This document shows positions 62,218-64,000 of a DNA stretch of 64,000 bases, in pieces. The translations under genes were made by a program, and so were the position numbers. Source of the stretch: Burhinus oedicnemus (Eukaryota > Chordata > Aves > Charadriiformes > Burhinidae); NCBI GenBank assembly GCA_008921705.1, contig VFFE01007486.1, positions 320,217 through 384,216 on the forward strand, written 5' to 3'. The notes under the pieces were generated by a model. That model did not search any database and had not been told where the DNA came from. It worked only from the letters and a program-made list of their open reading frames with translations. Each line of letters opens with the position of its first letter. The first letter of the stretch is position 1.

Positions 62218-64000
62218 TACCATGATACAGGAAAACTGTAAATTCCAAAGCTTGATGTTCTCATACTATACTGCAACTGGTGAGTGATAGAATGTCTTTT
62301 AGACCAAATCTGTGTATATGCTGTTCTCCATGGAAAAACTGTTCTGAAATTGCCAGAAAATCTATTCTATTAATTCATCCAGAATATTACTGGATTCCTC
62401 TAGCTGAAAATGCTTCCATATTCTAGCAACAAAATCTGTAAGATGAATACACAAAAAAATTTCAGTGGCTGGATAAAATGCTTAAAGGATCTTGTAACAA
62501 GGACCAGCTGGACTTTTCTTGCTGCCCTACTGCCCCTTGTCTTAGTTATCTATACAGCAAACTAAGAAAGAAAACACTCTAAAAAGGTAATAGCTTGAAT
62601 AAGGTGAGCAAGATGTTGCTGGTTTCCAGTAAGTTTATAAAAATTGCATCATTAGAATTTTATTAAGTAAATTTAAACAATGGAAAATATTCTTGTCATT
62701 CATTAGGTAGCTGATGGACTACCCAGAGCTGCTGTTGACTGACAGCTGAAGGATAAAGGGGAAATTTAGAGATTCACATTTCGGAAGACAGATTATATTT
62801 GTATGATTACTTTCACTGTGTTTTTATCAGAGAAATAAGTCAAAGATTTCTTGCTACCAAGGGCAGGCATCCCTGTTCCTGGAGAAAACTGGGACCTTGT
62901 AATGCTCTGTAAGTGGCTTCTTGATGGACTTAGTGAGTTCGATAACACAACTTACTTTTGAGCTGACTTTGTTTCTTTGCACCTGCATCCTTTTTAAAAC
63001 AGCTAAAGGCATTTTGTATCTCAACCAATTATTTGAATCAACCTTCTGTTGGGACATCCTGCATATGACATTGGAAAGAAAAGTCCAGAGATTTGTACTA
63101 ACTCTCAGCTCTGCAACTGAGTTAGGACATCACCAATACTTCTTCTTTTAGCTTTGTCTTTGCCAAATCTGTTTCAATGAGAAAGCTCTCTAGGGCAGTG
63201 AGTATATACATTTAGTTTCTAGTGCACCCTAACCCTGACCACAGGTTAGTCTGTGATCATTGCAGTAATAGTAATAATAAATAACACTAACAGTGGGTTT
63301 TGAAAGGATGTGTATTCTGCAAATGCATTTCAAAGAAACACAAGCAAAAGTGTCATTTACTCCCTGAAAAATGGAACTGCTAAGCATTTATATTTAAATT
63401 AAATGCTTTTATGAGTTCATTGAATGTTATTTAGCAAGTATATTATAGTGAAGGCATGTTACCTATTGCTTTAGAATGAGGATTTTATTGCTTTTTCATA
63501 GTTATCTTTTGTATCAGCATTTGGCAGATAACAAATGAAATTTGCTTGCTAAGGTTAAATTGTTTTTTGCTGCTGCTCAGCCACACAGATATAGAGGATG
63601 AGACAATGGGAAAAAGTTATTTGCTTTTTGGGCAGACATAGGAATATATTAATATACGGTGATCTTGACCTGTCTTTGAAGAAATGTTTATTCTCTGAAA
63701 GGCAAAGAACTTAATTCCTGTCTGAATCACTCCATTGAAATCCTGTTCATGCGGGAGGCTGTAAGAATGGAACTGCAGATAGAATTGGCCTAAATAATTC
63801 AGTGCAGTCAAGGTGGTGATGCTCAGAACAGTCTGAGGTCAAAGCAGAATGGACTCCAAGTATCAGTCAAAAAAGATGAAGGCTCTCTGGAACTTGGTAT
63901 GAAAAGTTCCTGGTTCTTTGTCCATTTTCAGTACCACTGCATTTCCTGACTCATGCAAATTAGAGACCAATACTGCCCGATTCTCCCTGAAACCTGAATT
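62218..64000. other. unrecognised non-coding sequence to the window end
   Basis: No gene or interspersed repeat recognised. A single CCCTAACCCT (63227-63236), the complement of the telomere unit, occurs about 1 kb after the TTAGGG patch and is short enough to be chance. Confidence 0.5.

Noticed and set aside
63227..63236. CCCTAACCCT as a second telomeric patch
   Set aside because: Ten bases only, with no further hexamers next to it; expected by chance or coincidence.
1..64000. CRISPR arrays, operons, ribosome-binding sites or other prokaryotic features
   Set aside because: The sequence is vertebrate non-coding DNA with CR1 and LTR elements; no spaced direct-repeat array was seen.

Overview
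This window looks like ordinary non-coding DNA from a bird chromosome, either intergenic or inside a very large intron. The evidence is AT-rich sequence with stops in every frame, no reading frame recognisable as a host gene, no rRNA or tRNA, and a set of mobile elements typical of birds: CR1 LINEs ending in the avian ATTCTATG/ATTCTGTG-type octamer repeat, and a long LTR of a kind I remember as common in neoavian genomes. Element names come from pattern memory; no database search was possible.

Layout. From 1 to about 31.8 kb I recognise no clear interspersed repeat, only a GC-rich stretch with a small minisatellite (about 3.8-4.0 kb), a CpG-bearing simple repeat (19.4 kb) and a (TTTTTG)n tract (29.5 kb). 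From 31.8 to 37.5 kb there are three worn MIR-like CORE-SINE fragments, a 10-bp tandem repeat and a T25 run that may be the tail of a small antisense retrocopy. From 39.4 to 47.8 kb lies a dense transposon cluster. It holds two very old antisense LINE fossils (a GDFN-type endonuclease at 39.7 kb and an RTE-like endonuclease-RT linker and RT at 40.66-41.08 kb), a sense CR1 3' end (41.5 kb), an old antisense CR1 3' end (42.0 kb), a 3-kb antisense CR1 with most of a broken ORF2 (42.8-45.9 kb), and a 1.43-kb solo LTR flanked by a 5-bp direct repeat (46.3-47.7 kb), which itself seems to carry a second, antisense LTR. From 47.7 to 64 kb repeats thin out again: a probable old amniote repeat at 51.7-52.3 kb, a possible RT scrap at 53.2 kb, a second antisense CR1 of the same subfamily at 59.6-60.3 kb, and a degenerate interstitial telomere-like patch at 62.1 kb.

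Nothing here works as a gene set. The only protein-like sequences are dead retrotransposon reading frames. I found no previously undescribed functional system. The most interesting items are the fossil RTE-like reverse transcriptase, the nested LTR with its internal CCATGG-centred repeats, and the telomere-like patch. Conserved regulatory elements may well exist in the repeat-poor parts, but they cannot be recognised without cross-species alignment.
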